Below, one piece after another: positions 33,022-44,025 of a DNA stretch of 64,000 bases. Below the pieces are notes generated by a model. That model searched no databases, was not told the DNA's origin, and saw only the letters and a list, made by a program, of their open reading frames with translations. How positions within the stretch are numbered: position 1 is the first letter of the stretch; every line of letters begins with the position of its first letter. The translations under genes were made by a program, and so were the position numbers. This DNA comes from Chimonanthus salicifolius. Lineage: Eukaryota; Streptophyta; Magnoliopsida; Laurales; Calycanthaceae. The stretch spans positions 37,006,739 to 37,070,738 of the forward strand of contig CM023541.1 in NCBI GenBank assembly GCA_013350335.1, written 5' to 3'.

Positions 33022-36000
33022 TGTAACGCCCGCCCATTTTCACCATAATTCAGAGTCTATTTTTTTTTTTTTAAATGAAGTGACAAGGGCGCGGACGTCA
33101 TAACGCGAGTTAAGTCCGAGCTTCTAAAGCCCGGCCCTTAATTGGCCGACCCCACGCGTGCGCGGAACGAAGTCCACGAGTACAGTTCACGCGTAGGAAG
33201 TAAGCTCGCGGAATATAGTTACATGCAGAACATTATAATAGATACTATCCTACCGGTTTTTAGATAGAAGGGAAGATACATCATTAAATTACCAAATTAC
33301 CCCCATGTTCATGATTATATCTCAAAATGTTAACGTACAGAGTTTAATCCAGGCCATAGTCAGAAATCCAAAATTATTACAATTCAACAAGCTGAGCTAC
33401 TTGAGTTACAACATTTCCAAATAAACTTTGCTAAACAAAGTAGTCACTTTCCCACGCCCCTAAGCCTGACTCCCGTCACGTCCACCGTTTCCTCCGTCTC
33501 CTGTATCACCAGCTAGGGTGGAAGTAGGGCGTTAGTCAACGCGCCCAGTAGGACTCCGAGTAGGGCTAGCACATGGATTAGTAATAAGAAGCATACTGAT
33601 AGCAATATAATAAAACCATATGATGAATGTCATGCCATGGGTGTCTATGCCATGTGTTCCACCCATCACCTACACCATCATGAAATATCATATCCCCCTT
33701 GATGGCAAATCCTCGTCAAGGTGTCCCCATGTTTGTTTCTCGGTCGCCCCGACGGAGAATGGACTCCGGTGATACCATGTCAATATCCCCATTTCTGTTC
33801 TCGGTAGTCCCGATGGAGCATGGACTCCGGTTCCTTTATTTTCCCGCCCATGCCATGCATGAGATGTAAGTGCATTATGCTATGTAATATATATATACAT
33901 TTCATATCCATAATATAAAATCCATAGGATAGGAATATAATCCATAGCATATAAAAATACCGTCCATAGCATTTAGAATATAATCCATACCATATAAAAT
34001 CCATGTAATAATAAATCATATAATTTCCAAAATCAAATACGGAAAGTATCACATACACATAATCCACGGCTTACAAAAAGGTAGGAATCCTACCAAATAC
34101 TGATAACGTCCTTTTTGTTCTCGTCTGATAATTCCGGTCGCCGTTCGCGTACCGTTGCGATGTGCCAATACCTTATTATACATTTCCCCAGTTAGTTTAT
34201 ATCTTATCCACGATTAAGTCTCTAACTGATTATAAACCTATGTTCATTAATGATCTTTAACCACATTATAAGGTTACCATAATCAGCCCTTATCTTGGCT
34301 TCTTTTTCCATTGATTTTCAACACGTATATAATTCAATCCATAACTGATCTATACACCTGGATCCATTAATGACTTACCAATCATGTCATAGAATCATTA
34401 AAATCAGTCCCTTTAATTTAATATCATCTCCATTTATCTTATCGGATTAGTAGTGTCTTAGAAAATATTTCAAAAACTGTACATTTCAATTTAGTCGACT
34501 GAACTGTGAGTTCAGTCGACTGAATCACAGATTCAGTCGGCTGATTTTGAATCAGATTGTCTGTTTGTCTCGCCAGTTCAGTTTCAGTCGACTGAAATAT
34601 ACATTCAGTCGGCTGAAACATGGTTCATACCCTTTCAGTCGACTGAATCACAGATTCAGTCGGCTGATTTTGAATCAGATTGTCTGTTTGTCTTGCTAGT
34701 TTATTTTCAGTCGACTGAAATACACATTCAGTCGGCTGAACTATCAACCATCCGTTTACGTGTTTAATAAGCATTCCTTCAGTCGACTGAATAATATATT
34801 CAGTCGGCTGAAACTTCCAAAACCCTTTTCTTGTCCGAGATGTTTGTGTTCAGTCGACTAAATCCCCAGATTCAGTCGGCTGAAACTCCCAGAAACTCCT
34901 TTTGTTTTCAGCCACCATTAGTTCAGTCGACTGAAACTCTAGTTCAGTCGGCTGAAACTCCCAGAAGCTCGTTTCTGATTCGTCCATTGTCAGTTCAGTC
35001 GACTGAATCCCTGATTCAGTCGGCTGAAACTCCCAGAACTTCGTTTTTGGTCCGTTCATTATCTGTTCAGTCGACTGAATCTCTGATTCAGTCGATTGAC
35101 TGTTTTGTCAGTCCTCTCCATTGCATGTTTTGGACTTCTTTCCTTCGCGATTTCTCTTAAAATACTCCATTTTTAACCATTACGAAACTTAGTATTTTGT
35201 TTAGAGATACTTACAACCCGTGGCTCTCCCGATTGTCTCTTGCTCCTCTTGTTCCTTAGTCTTTCTCCTTCTTCTTCCTCCTTGATACTCGGCAATGGTG
35301 AGCTTGGTCAAGGTAAGGTCACCAAGGTTTGGTTCGGCCAAGGTGTAGCAGCTTTTGAGAGGGAAAAACGGAGAAGGAAATGGAGAGATATCTCAAGTCT
35401 TGGGTCTTAGGAGTGATCGGCCAACACTTAGCTTCTTCTTCCCTTTTCTCTAAGTCTCCTTCTCTTTCTTTCCTTAGTGTATTCTTGGTCTTGCAAGAGG
35501 GAGGACGGTTTAGAGAGGAGAGGAAGAGAGTGAGAGAGAGAGATGGGTGTGATGATTGATTTGACTCCCTCCACCAACCAAGCATGGAGGGAGGTATGGG
35601 CTTGCATGCCCCCAATTTTAGGGGCCTTTGTCTCCTTTAGTGGAGGTGGTTGGGGATGAGTTTGAGTCACAACTCATTCCAATGAGTTAGGTGAGTCAAC
35701 TCAGATGGAAACCATTTTGACTCACCCCCCTCTCCTATGTGATTCACTCCATTATTTAATTAATTACTTAACTTAGCCCCTTTAATTTTATAATTACATT
35801 TCTATTTTATTTCTCTCCAATTCTTCCATGAATCCACCCTTGGTTGACCAAGTCAACCATGGGGGTCGGCCACACTATTCTTGGGTCTACACGCCACCTC
35901 AATGGATGAGGTAGAGATGGGCCCCACTTGGTCATGCCACTTTAACTACATTAATTTTAACTTAGGCAATTTTTACAATAATTTTAATCAATTTAGTTCA

Positions 36001-36391
36001 TCTTAATCCACATTAATCCTATCAATTTATCCATGGTTGACCATGATGGTTGGCCCCACCTTTGCCTTGGTCCATTGGGTCCCATATGGTTCTTTGACCC
36101 AAATTGACTACTTTTGACTCAATTTCTTGTCTTTGACCAATTTAATGTATTAATTCCAATTCATGGTCTATTGGGTAAACGTTGGGCCCAATTTGGCTAT
36201 CCTTTACCCGATTAGTCCTCATTGACCCATTAAATGGATTTCATCCAATCCATGATCCATTGGACCATACTTGGGCCTTGTCCAAATTTTTGATCCATTT
36301 AACATCCATGACATCAAATTTCCCATTTTTTTCCATTATTAAAATAAATAATTGCCACATATATATTGATTTAAAAATTCGGGCTATTACA
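33022..36391 (-). repeat. 5' LTR of the gypsy element
   Basis: 3,370 bp direct repeat of 24623-27972, with two rather than three 60-bp tandem units (33721-33835) and two more palindromes in the alternating array. Confidence 0.95.
34485..35102. repeat. Alternating palindrome array, 5' LTR copy
   Basis: About 19 copies, in the same alternating order as 26113-26684. Two extra GTCGAC members at the plus-strand left end (34493-34527) are adjacent and not separated by a GTCGGC member, so the alternation breaks only there. Confidence 0.88.
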
Positions 36392-36446
36392 GAGATAGTT
36401 GAGAGGTGAGGAGGAGATGGCCTGCAAATCTCGCCAAAGTGGAGAT

Positions 36447-36767
36447 TGTTGATATTTGGCTCGATTTAACTCAGCCCATAACTGAATTGGTATTTATGGC
36501 TCTATTTAACTCAGCCCATAACTCAGTAGCATAATTGTAGGAGCATTTCCTTTTTATAGGAAATAACTGTTTGTATGAAATATTGAGGAAAGGAAGAGAG
36601 AAAACGAGTGTATGAACTGCACATTGTACCTCCTCATTTCGATTTAGTGAAAACTCTTTCCTGTGTTGCCCGTGGACGTAGGCATTTAGCCGAACCACGT
36701 AAATCTGCGTATTATTTCATATGTGTGATTGATTTTATTGATTGATTTTCCGCTGTAAAACTCAACA
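36447..36767 (+). repeat. 3' LTR of the copia element
   Basis: 321 bp, starting TGTTGATATTTGG and ending CTCAACA. It contains a 13-bp extra GATTGATTTT-type duplication near its end that the 5' copy lacks. A polypurine-like AAAGTGGAGAT lies directly before it. Confidence 0.93.
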
Positions 36768-36870
36768 GGAGCTACTCTCATACTTTACTCGGTGTATATA
36801 AATTGAGAGATTTTTATACTTTTCGAATGATCAGTCGAGTGAGATGTATAGACATCTTCAGAAGAAAAAA
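36768..36870 (+). mobile_element. 3' part of the SINE interrupted by copia
   Basis: Continues from the duplicated GGAGC through a body similar to 39940-40110 (GAGAGATTTTTATAC and a GTCGAGTGAGATG segment) to an A-rich tail. Confidence 0.45.
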
Positions 36871-37137
36871 AAATGATATAAATTACAAATAGTAGGCATT
36901 TTCAATTATTTAGAATGACACAGATTATGAAATGAGAGAAATTCAATGACAGTGATAAAGACACTTGGTCTAGTCAATTAAAAAGAATAAACAAAAGAGG
37001 GTGGGAAAAAATAAAATAAAATAAAGAAAATAAAAGTTCAACACACTCACATACTTTTGGTACATGCAAATGATGCAATCATCTACATTTTTTTAGAGAA
37101 ATTATTCATTGTAAATCAGTTCAGGGAAATTGGTGTG

Positions 37138-37360
37138 AGCTTTCAATCATAGCCTTTAGATGAAAGATCTCTAGAGGGAGGTCTTGGATTCAAACCATGA
37201 GAACTCCAATGAAGGGCCACTTTCCATGGAAATATATATAGAGTTAAAGGTCCCATTGACTTACCAGGTGTGTGTGGATAGTGGGGTTTTCACACACCCC
37301 AGAGGACTAGTCGGATGCAATGTGTAGACACATCTGAACCTCAAAAAAAAAAAAAAATTA
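37138..37360 (+). mobile_element. SINE-like element with poly-A tail
   Basis: CTTGGATTCAAACCATGAG is a tRNA-type B box. A body of about 150 bp follows, and it ends in a run of 15 A at about 37344-37358. Confidence 0.5.
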
Positions 37361-37611
37361 TTGTGAATACTGAAATTTCACTATATTGTCTTCTTTAACT
37401 AAAATGGTGCTGCACTCAATTTGCTGGAAGCAAATTTTCGTATCCATCTTCATATTCTTCTTCCTCCTCATTCTTCTTATTCTTTCTTCTTATTCTTATG
37501 GCACGAGGGAGAGAATGTGTATGTAATAAATAACTGGGAAAAAGTAAGGAGTTTAACTTGGGAATGAAGAGATTGAAAGAGAGGTCACAAAGACTAGATG
37601 AAGGGTTATTT

Positions 37612-37829
37612 CTCGCTCTGATACCAACTGATGCAGTGGAGTTAGGAGGACAAGAGAAAGAACACCTTCTCACTCTAAAAAATTCAAAGAGAAATAGGAA
37701 GGATTACCAAAGAGAATCAAAGAGTTTAATAATTTTCTTTTTTTTCTTTATTTAATTCATCACCCTATATACATCCTTATATAGAGGTCTCAAAATAGCT
37801 ATTAAACGTAACTTAATACTTAGGAAAAA
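37612..37829 (-). repeat. LTR-like repeat A, copy 1, with primer-site motif
   Basis: Minus strand: about 200 bp of LTR-like sequence ending CACTGCATCA, followed by GTTGGTATCAGAGCGAG, an initiator-Met primer site. A second copy with the same motif is at 39390-39600. Past about 37829 the two copies diverge, where another LTR-like sequence has been joined to copy 1. Confidence 0.6.
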
Positions 37830-37832
37830 ACT

Positions 37833-39271
37833 TGTTGGAGGAAAAATATGTAAATCACACAATAAAGAAATCAATCACACAAGAGAACACCGGTTTTACA
37901 TGGTTCGACAAGATTGTCTACGTCCACAAGGCGTGCTATGCTGTAGCGCTCGACGCTGCAACCTCTTCGCTGCAGATCTGCCTTCTTCTTCTATTCTCTG
38001 CTCCTCTCAAAAAAACCCCAAAAACTGGGTTCTGATTGCACACGGGAAAACCCTTCTTGCAGCCTCCTCTTCGTGTATCTGCGATTGTTGCTTCATCGCT
38101 TCAGATCTGGTCGGATATGTGCGCCGCTTCACCGATCTCCTCTCTCTCATTGACCGAATAGCAGATCTAGGTGTTGCTTGCGCCACCGCTGCTAAGTCTT
38201 GCTCTCGCTGCTGGCCGCCGCTCACCTCTTCTGGTCGCTGCCTCTGTGCAGATCTCCTGTCTCTGAAATCCCTTTGGTTTCGTTGCCTTGAGGATGGCTT
38301 TGCCGAGATCTGGTTTGAATGGCGGTAAGGTTCTGACCGAGAAACCCCTTTTTTTTTGTTCTGGAATGCTGATCTAAAACTCCGGGCAAAAAACCCTTTA
38401 CACCTTGGGCCGCCAATGAACAAGCAAGTCAATGAGCACGTTGAAGTGTTTTGGATGCCGATCTGGCCTCTGCTCTGTTTTCGGTTCAGTGGAGTTCTTT
38501 TTCTTCAGATCTGATTGTCGATCTGGGTTTTACCCCCTTTTTTTTTCTCTTGTTCTTCTTGCGTGGCTTCTTTAGCTGTAACTCTGCCTCAAAACCGAGA
38601 GACAGACGTGGATTGAAGAAAGCCCTTCCCGATCTGTGATTTCCATCTGAATCCAAACCTTGCTTCGAAGTAGATCTATCAATGAAGATATGTGGAACGG
38701 ATCTACCTGCACACTGGCGATGGGGCTTTGTCTCTCCAGCCGCACCTCTGCTGGCTGCCACTCAGATCTGAAAACCTAGATCTGCAGTGGTACTGCATTG
38801 TTGCTTCTGCCCCTCCCCTTTTGCAGACGATTCTGATGTGTGATTTACCTTTACCTGAATGCGATAACCCTCGACTCTGAAACCACTTGTTGGGGATTAG
38901 AGATTAATTAAATGCAAACACACAATCACACACACGATACAACATTTACGTGGTTCGACTAGAATGCTTATGTCTACTGAGCGAGATCAAATTCACTATG
39001 TAGAGAAATTTGTACAGGTGATTACAAGGTCTCTCCCTCTCAGATCTTCCTTGTCTCTCACTCTCTCTCTAACCCCTCTCAGATCTTCCCTGTCTCTCGC
39101 TCTCTTTCAGATCTTCCATATTTCTCACTCTCTCTCTAACCCCTCTGCCTGTTTAACATAGGCTTACATTAATATATATATATATAGAAGAAGAGGAATA
39201 ATAAACTAGGGCTTAAGTCACACTATTGAGCCTAAGCCTAGTAGGCCCATAAGTGGGGCTGGCCCACAACA
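37833..39271 (-). mobile_element. Antisense LTR-retrotransposon remnant(s)
   Basis: 38888-39271 has LTR edges (TGTTGGGG ... CCCACAACA on the plus strand). Just to its left is minus-strand TGGTTTCAGAG, a variant primer site, so it would be a 5' LTR of a minus-strand element. The leader-like sequence 37940-38870 is rich in CAGATCTG, as is the copia leader at 19584-20495. At 37833 a second LTR-like edge (TGTTGGAGG) begins, with a TACATGGTTCGACAAG segment comparable to TACGTGGTTCGACTAG at 38951. I cannot show that the two edges belong to one element: no gag or pol is present and no target duplication was found. Confidence 0.5.
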
Positions 39272-39387
39272 GTGTTTGTTGTTGAAATGTCTATTGACAC
39301 TAAAACATTTTGATTACTCAAATCACCAGTTGAGTTGTTTTTATTGCCTAATCTATTGTAGGGATATGCCATCAAACAAGGTTAGTT

Positions 39388-39600
39388 CTCGCTCTGATAC
39401 CAACTGATGTAGTGGAGTTAGGAAGACAAGAGAAAGAACACCTTCTTACTTTAAAAATTCAAAGAGAAATAGGAAGGATTACCAAAGAGAATCAGAGAAT
39501 TCAATAATTTTCTTTTTCTTCTTTAATTCATCACTCCACATACATCCTTATATAGAGGTCTCAAAATAGCTATTAAACGTAACTTAATACTCAAGAAAAA
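39388..39600 (-). repeat. LTR-like repeat A, copy 2, with primer-site motif
   Basis: Same arrangement as 37612-37829: LTR-like sequence, then minus-strand GTTGGTATCAGAGCGAG. Beyond it on the minus strand a short ATG frame (MAYPYNRLGN..., from about 39373) may be the start of a gag, cut off where the 38888-39271 LTR begins. Confidence 0.55.
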
Positions 39601-39939
39601 AAATCTTAACCCAACCTACTATAAGTGTAAGCCTATTTTTAGCAATTATATCCAAAAAAAAATAAATTCTTTTAACCTTTTTACTTGAGTATGAACAAAA
39701 GTGACGAAAATACACAATTAAATTTTTGCTAAAAAGGATAGAAAATTAGAAAGTTGTTAAAAATAAAAAATTACTAAATCTAGTCTAATTTCTAAATTAA
39801 GACTACCATACCGTCTTTTGTTGATCTAGGTGATCCAAATAATCATATGTGACCCATTCCACATCACCACCCCACCAAAGCCTGGTAGAGCCCCATTGTC
39901 CACCTAATTCACATAGAAACTATGCAGGTTCAACGTAAA
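39601..39939. other. Intergenic, no recognised feature
   Basis: AT-rich sequence; nothing was recognised. Confidence 0.4.
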
Positions 39940-40110
39940 GGAGTTGGAGTCATGGCCACAAACCTGCCTTAGAAAGCGGGAGTCATGAGTTCGATTCTCA
40001 ATCCACTCTAAATGGCCACTCCTCGTAGAGTTACTCAGTATGTGTGGGTAGAGAGATTTACTCATAATCCAAAAATTAGTTGGATGCTTTAAGAAGCCTA
40101 AACAACTTAA
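39940..40110 (+). mobile_element. SINE-like element
   Basis: GTTGGAGTCATGGCC (A-box region) and CATGAGTTCGATTCTCAA (B box) are followed by a body and an A-rich tail (AAAAAAGAAGAAGAAGG). Confidence 0.5.
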
Positions 40111-40119
40111 AAAAGAAGA

Positions 40120-40700
40120 AGAAGGAAATCATCCATGTTCCTTGTCTTTTCCACCTCTTCAAGATAGCCTGTAGGTGAGAAGAAGCTCTCTCAATGATCA
40201 CTTACAAATCTCATCAAAGGCTTTTTGCCAACATCTAGTGTCCCTAGGCCCTATTAAATTGCTAAGATTATGCTTGATTTTATCAATGTTCTAAACCCAA
40301 GTCCTATTGCAAAGTTTCATTAGTTCATTGACTTGGGAAATTCTCTCAACCCATCTAGGATTCCATTCATGGTCCTAAATGCTAATCTACTCACCTGGCC
40401 CTACTGCCCAAGTTTGGTGATTCTTAATAGTTTCTCTAGTTTTTAAAATGTTGCCCCACACACTATAGTCCCCTCTGTTCTTATTTGACATAAAAATAGT
40501 TTCTCCCTCTCACCAAAGCTCTATATTAGTAAGAAGAGTTCAAAAAAGTTTGATAATGAAAGCCTTGTTGTGGTTAAGAATGTCCTTAATTCCAAGACCC
40601 CCCCTCACATTTAGGCTTGCAAATCATCATAACCATTAGAGTCAAGATCCCCCTTCCATAAGAATTTTCTAAACCTTGCAGCCACATCCAATGAGATGGA
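40120..40700 (-). pseudogene. LINE reverse-transcriptase 3' fragment
   Basis: The minus strand, read through several stops and shifts, gives RKFLWKGDLDSNG, GGLGIKDILNHNKAFIIKL, LWxEGE and YSVWGN. This is the order seen after the RT domain of plant L1-type LINEs. It is too broken for a product. The plus-strand tail at 40790-40935, with an A-rich end, may be the 3' end of a separate LINE. Confidence 0.6.
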
Positions 40701-41258
40701 TTTGCTGAGATTGGTGTCGTTTGGCTTTCAAGTTCTGGGCCGTGGTCCTTCTTCTTATTAGGGCCAGCCTTGGGTGAAATATCTGGGCCTTATAATGGGC
40801 CTCTTTTCTGTTCTTTTGCCTAGCCTAGGCTATAGGCTTCTTAATTTGTAGGGCATGTGCTTGTTTTTCTGCTTGATCAAATTTGGGGAGTTACCCTTTC
40901 TTTGAATGAATTCTTAATCATCATTAAAAAGAAAAAGATGGGATAAAAGAGAGGACCGAAAAGGATTCCAACACCACCAAAAGAGAGAGAGAGTTCTTTT
41001 TTCATTGATCACAGTTTTTGCTTAATTTTTCGATTAATATGACTCAGGAAGAGGTCAATTCAAGAAAAATAAAATAATTGACTTTCCAATAACCTCACGT
41101 ATCTTAGACGAATTCGTGACTGCAGTTATAGTTTGTTCTTTGAAAAGAAGATAAAGATTCGGGAAAAGAAGATACAAGATTCGTGGTTTTTTTTTTTCCG
41201 TCAAAACCAGTCAATGATTTAACCTTTTAATACGTTAACGTTACGCGCAGAAAGAAGA
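40701..41258. other. Retroposon tail and AT-rich spacer
   Basis: 40790-40935 has a LINE-like 3' end (TTGAATGAATTCTTAATCATC then A-rich). The rest shows no feature. Confidence 0.35.
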
Positions 41259-41860
41259 AAACTCGAATGAAAATAAATACACAGTGCAACACAATAATTT
41301 TACGTAGTTTGGCCCACTTGACCTACATCCACAGAGCAACATAAGTCTTCACTACGAAAAGGAAAGAATACATGTACATAAATAAAGACTCCCATGAGTC
41401 TAGAGCCCAAACTCGAAGTCCCAAGCCCCTTTGTACACCCTTCTTATCTTACTACTCTCATGTTTAGAAGAACTCATCTTCTGTCCCACTATTCTTTACG
41501 CTTCCTACGTTCTACGAGCACATCCCAACACGCTTCAAGAACGCGAGCGTCTTCGACTCTGATGGGTTGCAGCAATCAATCCAGACACGTTCTTATGAAA
41601 CCTCTCTACGCGTATGGCCAAGATGCTATCTCTACTCATATCGCTAAAAGAGGCCAGGAGGCCCTTCAACGTACCTCCTCTCCAGGCAACCCACTTGGCT
41701 ACATTTTTCCCGTGTCCTCTATTGCTGACAACTCTCATGTATTTATAGATAAATACAAGGCAACTTCTATTTTAACTCTCAGGCAATTACTAATTATATT
41801 GTGAGACTCATTATAGTAATTGTTGTCCTTAGGAAACTCAATTGCCGTGGGATTGAGCCA
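41259..41860 (-). mobile_element. LTR-like remnant
   Basis: TTTTACGTAGTTTGGCCCAC and ACCTACATCCACA resemble, in reverse complement, the GTGGACGTAGGC and CGAACCACGTAAA words in the copia LTR. No element borders are visible. The plus-strand frame 41394-41804 shows no domain, and I regard it as chance. Confidence 0.35.
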
Positions 41861-42619
41861 CCTCCCAACACAATCAACCTTGCATGCAAAAGATGATCTT
41901 CATTTGCAAACAGTTCACCATTTATTTTTCACACCGAAACTCAATTTGATCGTGATTGAGTCAAGAAACACTCTTGACCCAGTTTAGTTCTAATAATACA
42001 ATAAACTATTAAATACAATAATCTCACAAAGGAAAGTAAAGATTTTAAGTATTTCTATTTCAGAAAAAAAAATTATTTAAAAATCTTTATCTACTTAATT
42101 TAAACTAATAAAGCCATTAGTTGATAAATTTAGTTTAAATTAGGTGACTATACATATTTATTGAGACTAATTATTTATAAATTCTTACATCAACAATTAT
42201 TTTTTAAAAATTTTCCAGGGTCACTGGACCCCATCTTCTAGCCAAACATTATATATTCCCAGTTGAGTCACAGGAATGTTATGACTCAATTATGTCAGCT
42301 TGGAATCGTCCATTTCACACCATTGCCCCAGGGAAGCAACAAAGATCATTTTTACAAATTATGAAAGTCTTGGGTGGATAAGTCCAATGGCAATGATAAC
42401 AAAATTATTTATTATCTTATTAAATGATAAAAAAAATATATTGATTTAGGCGTATTTAAGAAATTAAAATTAAAATTAAAAATTATTTTTAATCATTTTA
42501 AATAAAATTATTAGAATTCCTGATCGGTTAGTTCGATGTTCAATTCCCACTCTTATTTCTGAGAGATTTTGAGAACAAGCCCCTCAACACAAAAAGGGTC
42601 ACTCTCTTATTTATCAGAA
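41861..42619. other. Intergenic, no recognised feature
   Basis: AT-rich. A SINE-like scrap (TTAGTTCGATGTTCAATTCC) near 42528-42550 is too short to call. Confidence 0.35.
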
Positions 42620-42701
42620 GTCGCATTGGCCGAGTGGTTAAGGCGTGTGCCTGCTAAGTACATGAGATTTTCCCACGAGAGTTCGACTCTCTCAGGCAAT
42701 G
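42620..42701 (+). tRNA. tRNA-Ser(GCU), probably degenerate
   Basis: Closely follows plant tRNA-Ser(GCU): TGGCCGAGTGGTTAAGGCG (D arm, A box), TGCCTGCTAAGTACA (anticodon GCT), a long variable arm, and GAGAGTTCGACTCTCTC (T arm with intact B box). The acceptor stem (GCATT end of GTCGCAT with AGGCAAT) has two mismatches and a G-U pair, and the variable arm is imperfect. The internal promoter is intact, but the acceptor stem suggests a pseudogene. Confidence 0.6.
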
Positions 42702-43849
42702 AATTTAGATTTTTTAAATATTGAATTTAACACTTGAAATTAAAAGTTATTGTTAATCATTTATTTAAAAGACCTTAGAAATCAAATATCATCCAACTAT
42801 TGAATTCAATTTATTTTTAATTAATGGCTATTATAATTTTTAGTTTTACATTTAATCTCAACATATTAGATCATTTCATATTCAAAGATTATAGAAGAAT
42901 CTGACAAGTAACCTAAAACAAAACAAAAAATCAACATCTATTAAATGAATATGAAGAATAATCTTCAAAAATTATCATTAGAGAATGTAATTAGTGAGAC
43001 TAGTAATGCTGCAGAGAACAAATAAATAAAATATGGGTGCAATTTCATATTTATTTAATTATTATTTCTCATCAAATGAGTCATATAAAATTAGCTATAT
43101 ATAATATTACATCTTTAAAAATTAATATTATAAGATTAAAATAATCAAATAAAGATTAATTTTCCACGAATATTATTTATATGATCTTTTATATATTTCA
43201 TTATCACTTTCTAATATCATTCTCTTTATTTATTGTCTTTAACTCATTCTCCTTAATATTTTCCAATTTATCAAACATTTTGCCTTTCAATTTTGACCGA
43301 TGAACTATTTTTCTACCTTTGAGTCCTTGACCCGTCTAATGTCTGAACTACAAATCAGTCATTTATTTTGTACTCACTCGTTGAAGTCTTCGTTCGCACT
43401 CGTACTGAGTCGTTGTTGGGGGCGAACGAGGCCGACAAAAGGATCCAGTCTCTTTCTTTATTCACTTTTACTAGTCTTAGCATTTTCTTTTTTAAATAAT
43501 GAGATGTTTTATTTTAGATTTTTTAAATTATATCATTTGAATTATATTTTTGTCAAATTTATTTAAATATTTAAATATATTTTTAAAAGTATATTTTATA
43601 TACACCCACAAAAATGGATGGCTAGTCTTAAAATTGAAATTTTAACGTGGAAGAGACTTTAAAATCCGTGTTCAGACTTGAGACTTGATTTTTTTTTTTT
43701 TTTGAATTTTATATTATAAAAATAGAATAAAAAGATAATTTTTAGATTTAAATAAATCTAGAAATATGATTTAACTGATATAGTTTATGAGACTCATTAA
43801 GAAAATATGTGTCAATAAATTAAAATATAATAACTTGACTGCACTCGTA
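42702..43849. other. Intergenic, no recognised feature
   Basis: Very AT-rich. The frame at 43300-43566 has no recognisable domain. Confidence 0.4.
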
Positions 43850-44025
43850 CGGTCAATTTAAGATTGAATTCGTTCGTAATGGTCAAGATGCTCGTCTTAT
43901 AAAATGAGATCTTAAGTTCGATTCTTATCCAACCCCTTCAGACCACTTTTTATAGAGTTATTCTCCATCGACTTAGGGATTAATCTTACCTTTAATGTGA
44001 AATAGAGATACCGTTAAAAAAAATC
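43850..44025 (+). mobile_element. SINE-like element
   Basis: GGTCAAGATGCTCGTCT (A-box region) and TAAGTTCGATTCTTATCC (B box) are followed by a body ending in an A run near 44014-44022. Confidence 0.45.

Larger units (their letters stand above)
24623..36391 (-). mobile_element. Ty3/gypsy chromovirus (Tekay/Del-like) inserted in the copia element
   Basis: 11.8 kb in antisense orientation to its host, flanked by a perfect 5-bp duplication GAGAT (24618-24622 and 36392-36396). LTRs are 24623-27972 and 33022-36391; on the minus strand they begin TGTAATAGCCCG and end GGGCGTTACA. The primer site (33008-33019) is beside the 5' LTR. The pol order protease, RT, RNase H, integrase and a C-terminal chromodomain place it in the chromoviruses; the very long LTRs fit the Tekay/Del branch. 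LTR differences by eye are about 1-1.5% in the blocks compared, so it is younger than the copia element it sits in. Confidence 0.95.
19262..36767 (+). mobile_element. Ty1/copia retrotransposon (Tork/TNT1-like), split by a gypsy element
   Basis: Bounded by LTRs 19262-19569 and 36447-36767 and flanked by a perfect 5-bp duplication GGAGC (19257-19261 and 36768-36772). Order: 5' LTR, initiator-Met primer site, a 0.9-kb leader, a broken gag-pol frame (20496-24519), the gypsy insertion (24623-36391), a polypurine-like AAAGTGGAGAT, then the 3' LTR. Without the gypsy insertion and its duplicated GAGAT the element would be about 5.7 kb. The two LTRs differ at about 16 of 308 positions by eye, plus a 13-bp insertion in the 3' copy, so this is the older of the two nested elements. 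Confidence 0.93.

Noticed and set aside
37900..38639. Frames of 62-142 residues on both strands
   Set aside because: They lie in the leader-like part of an antisense LTR remnant, overlap each other and have no recognisable domain.
41394..41804. 136-residue plus-strand frame as a gene
   Set aside because: No domain, no splice or promoter context, and it overlaps a probable LTR remnant.
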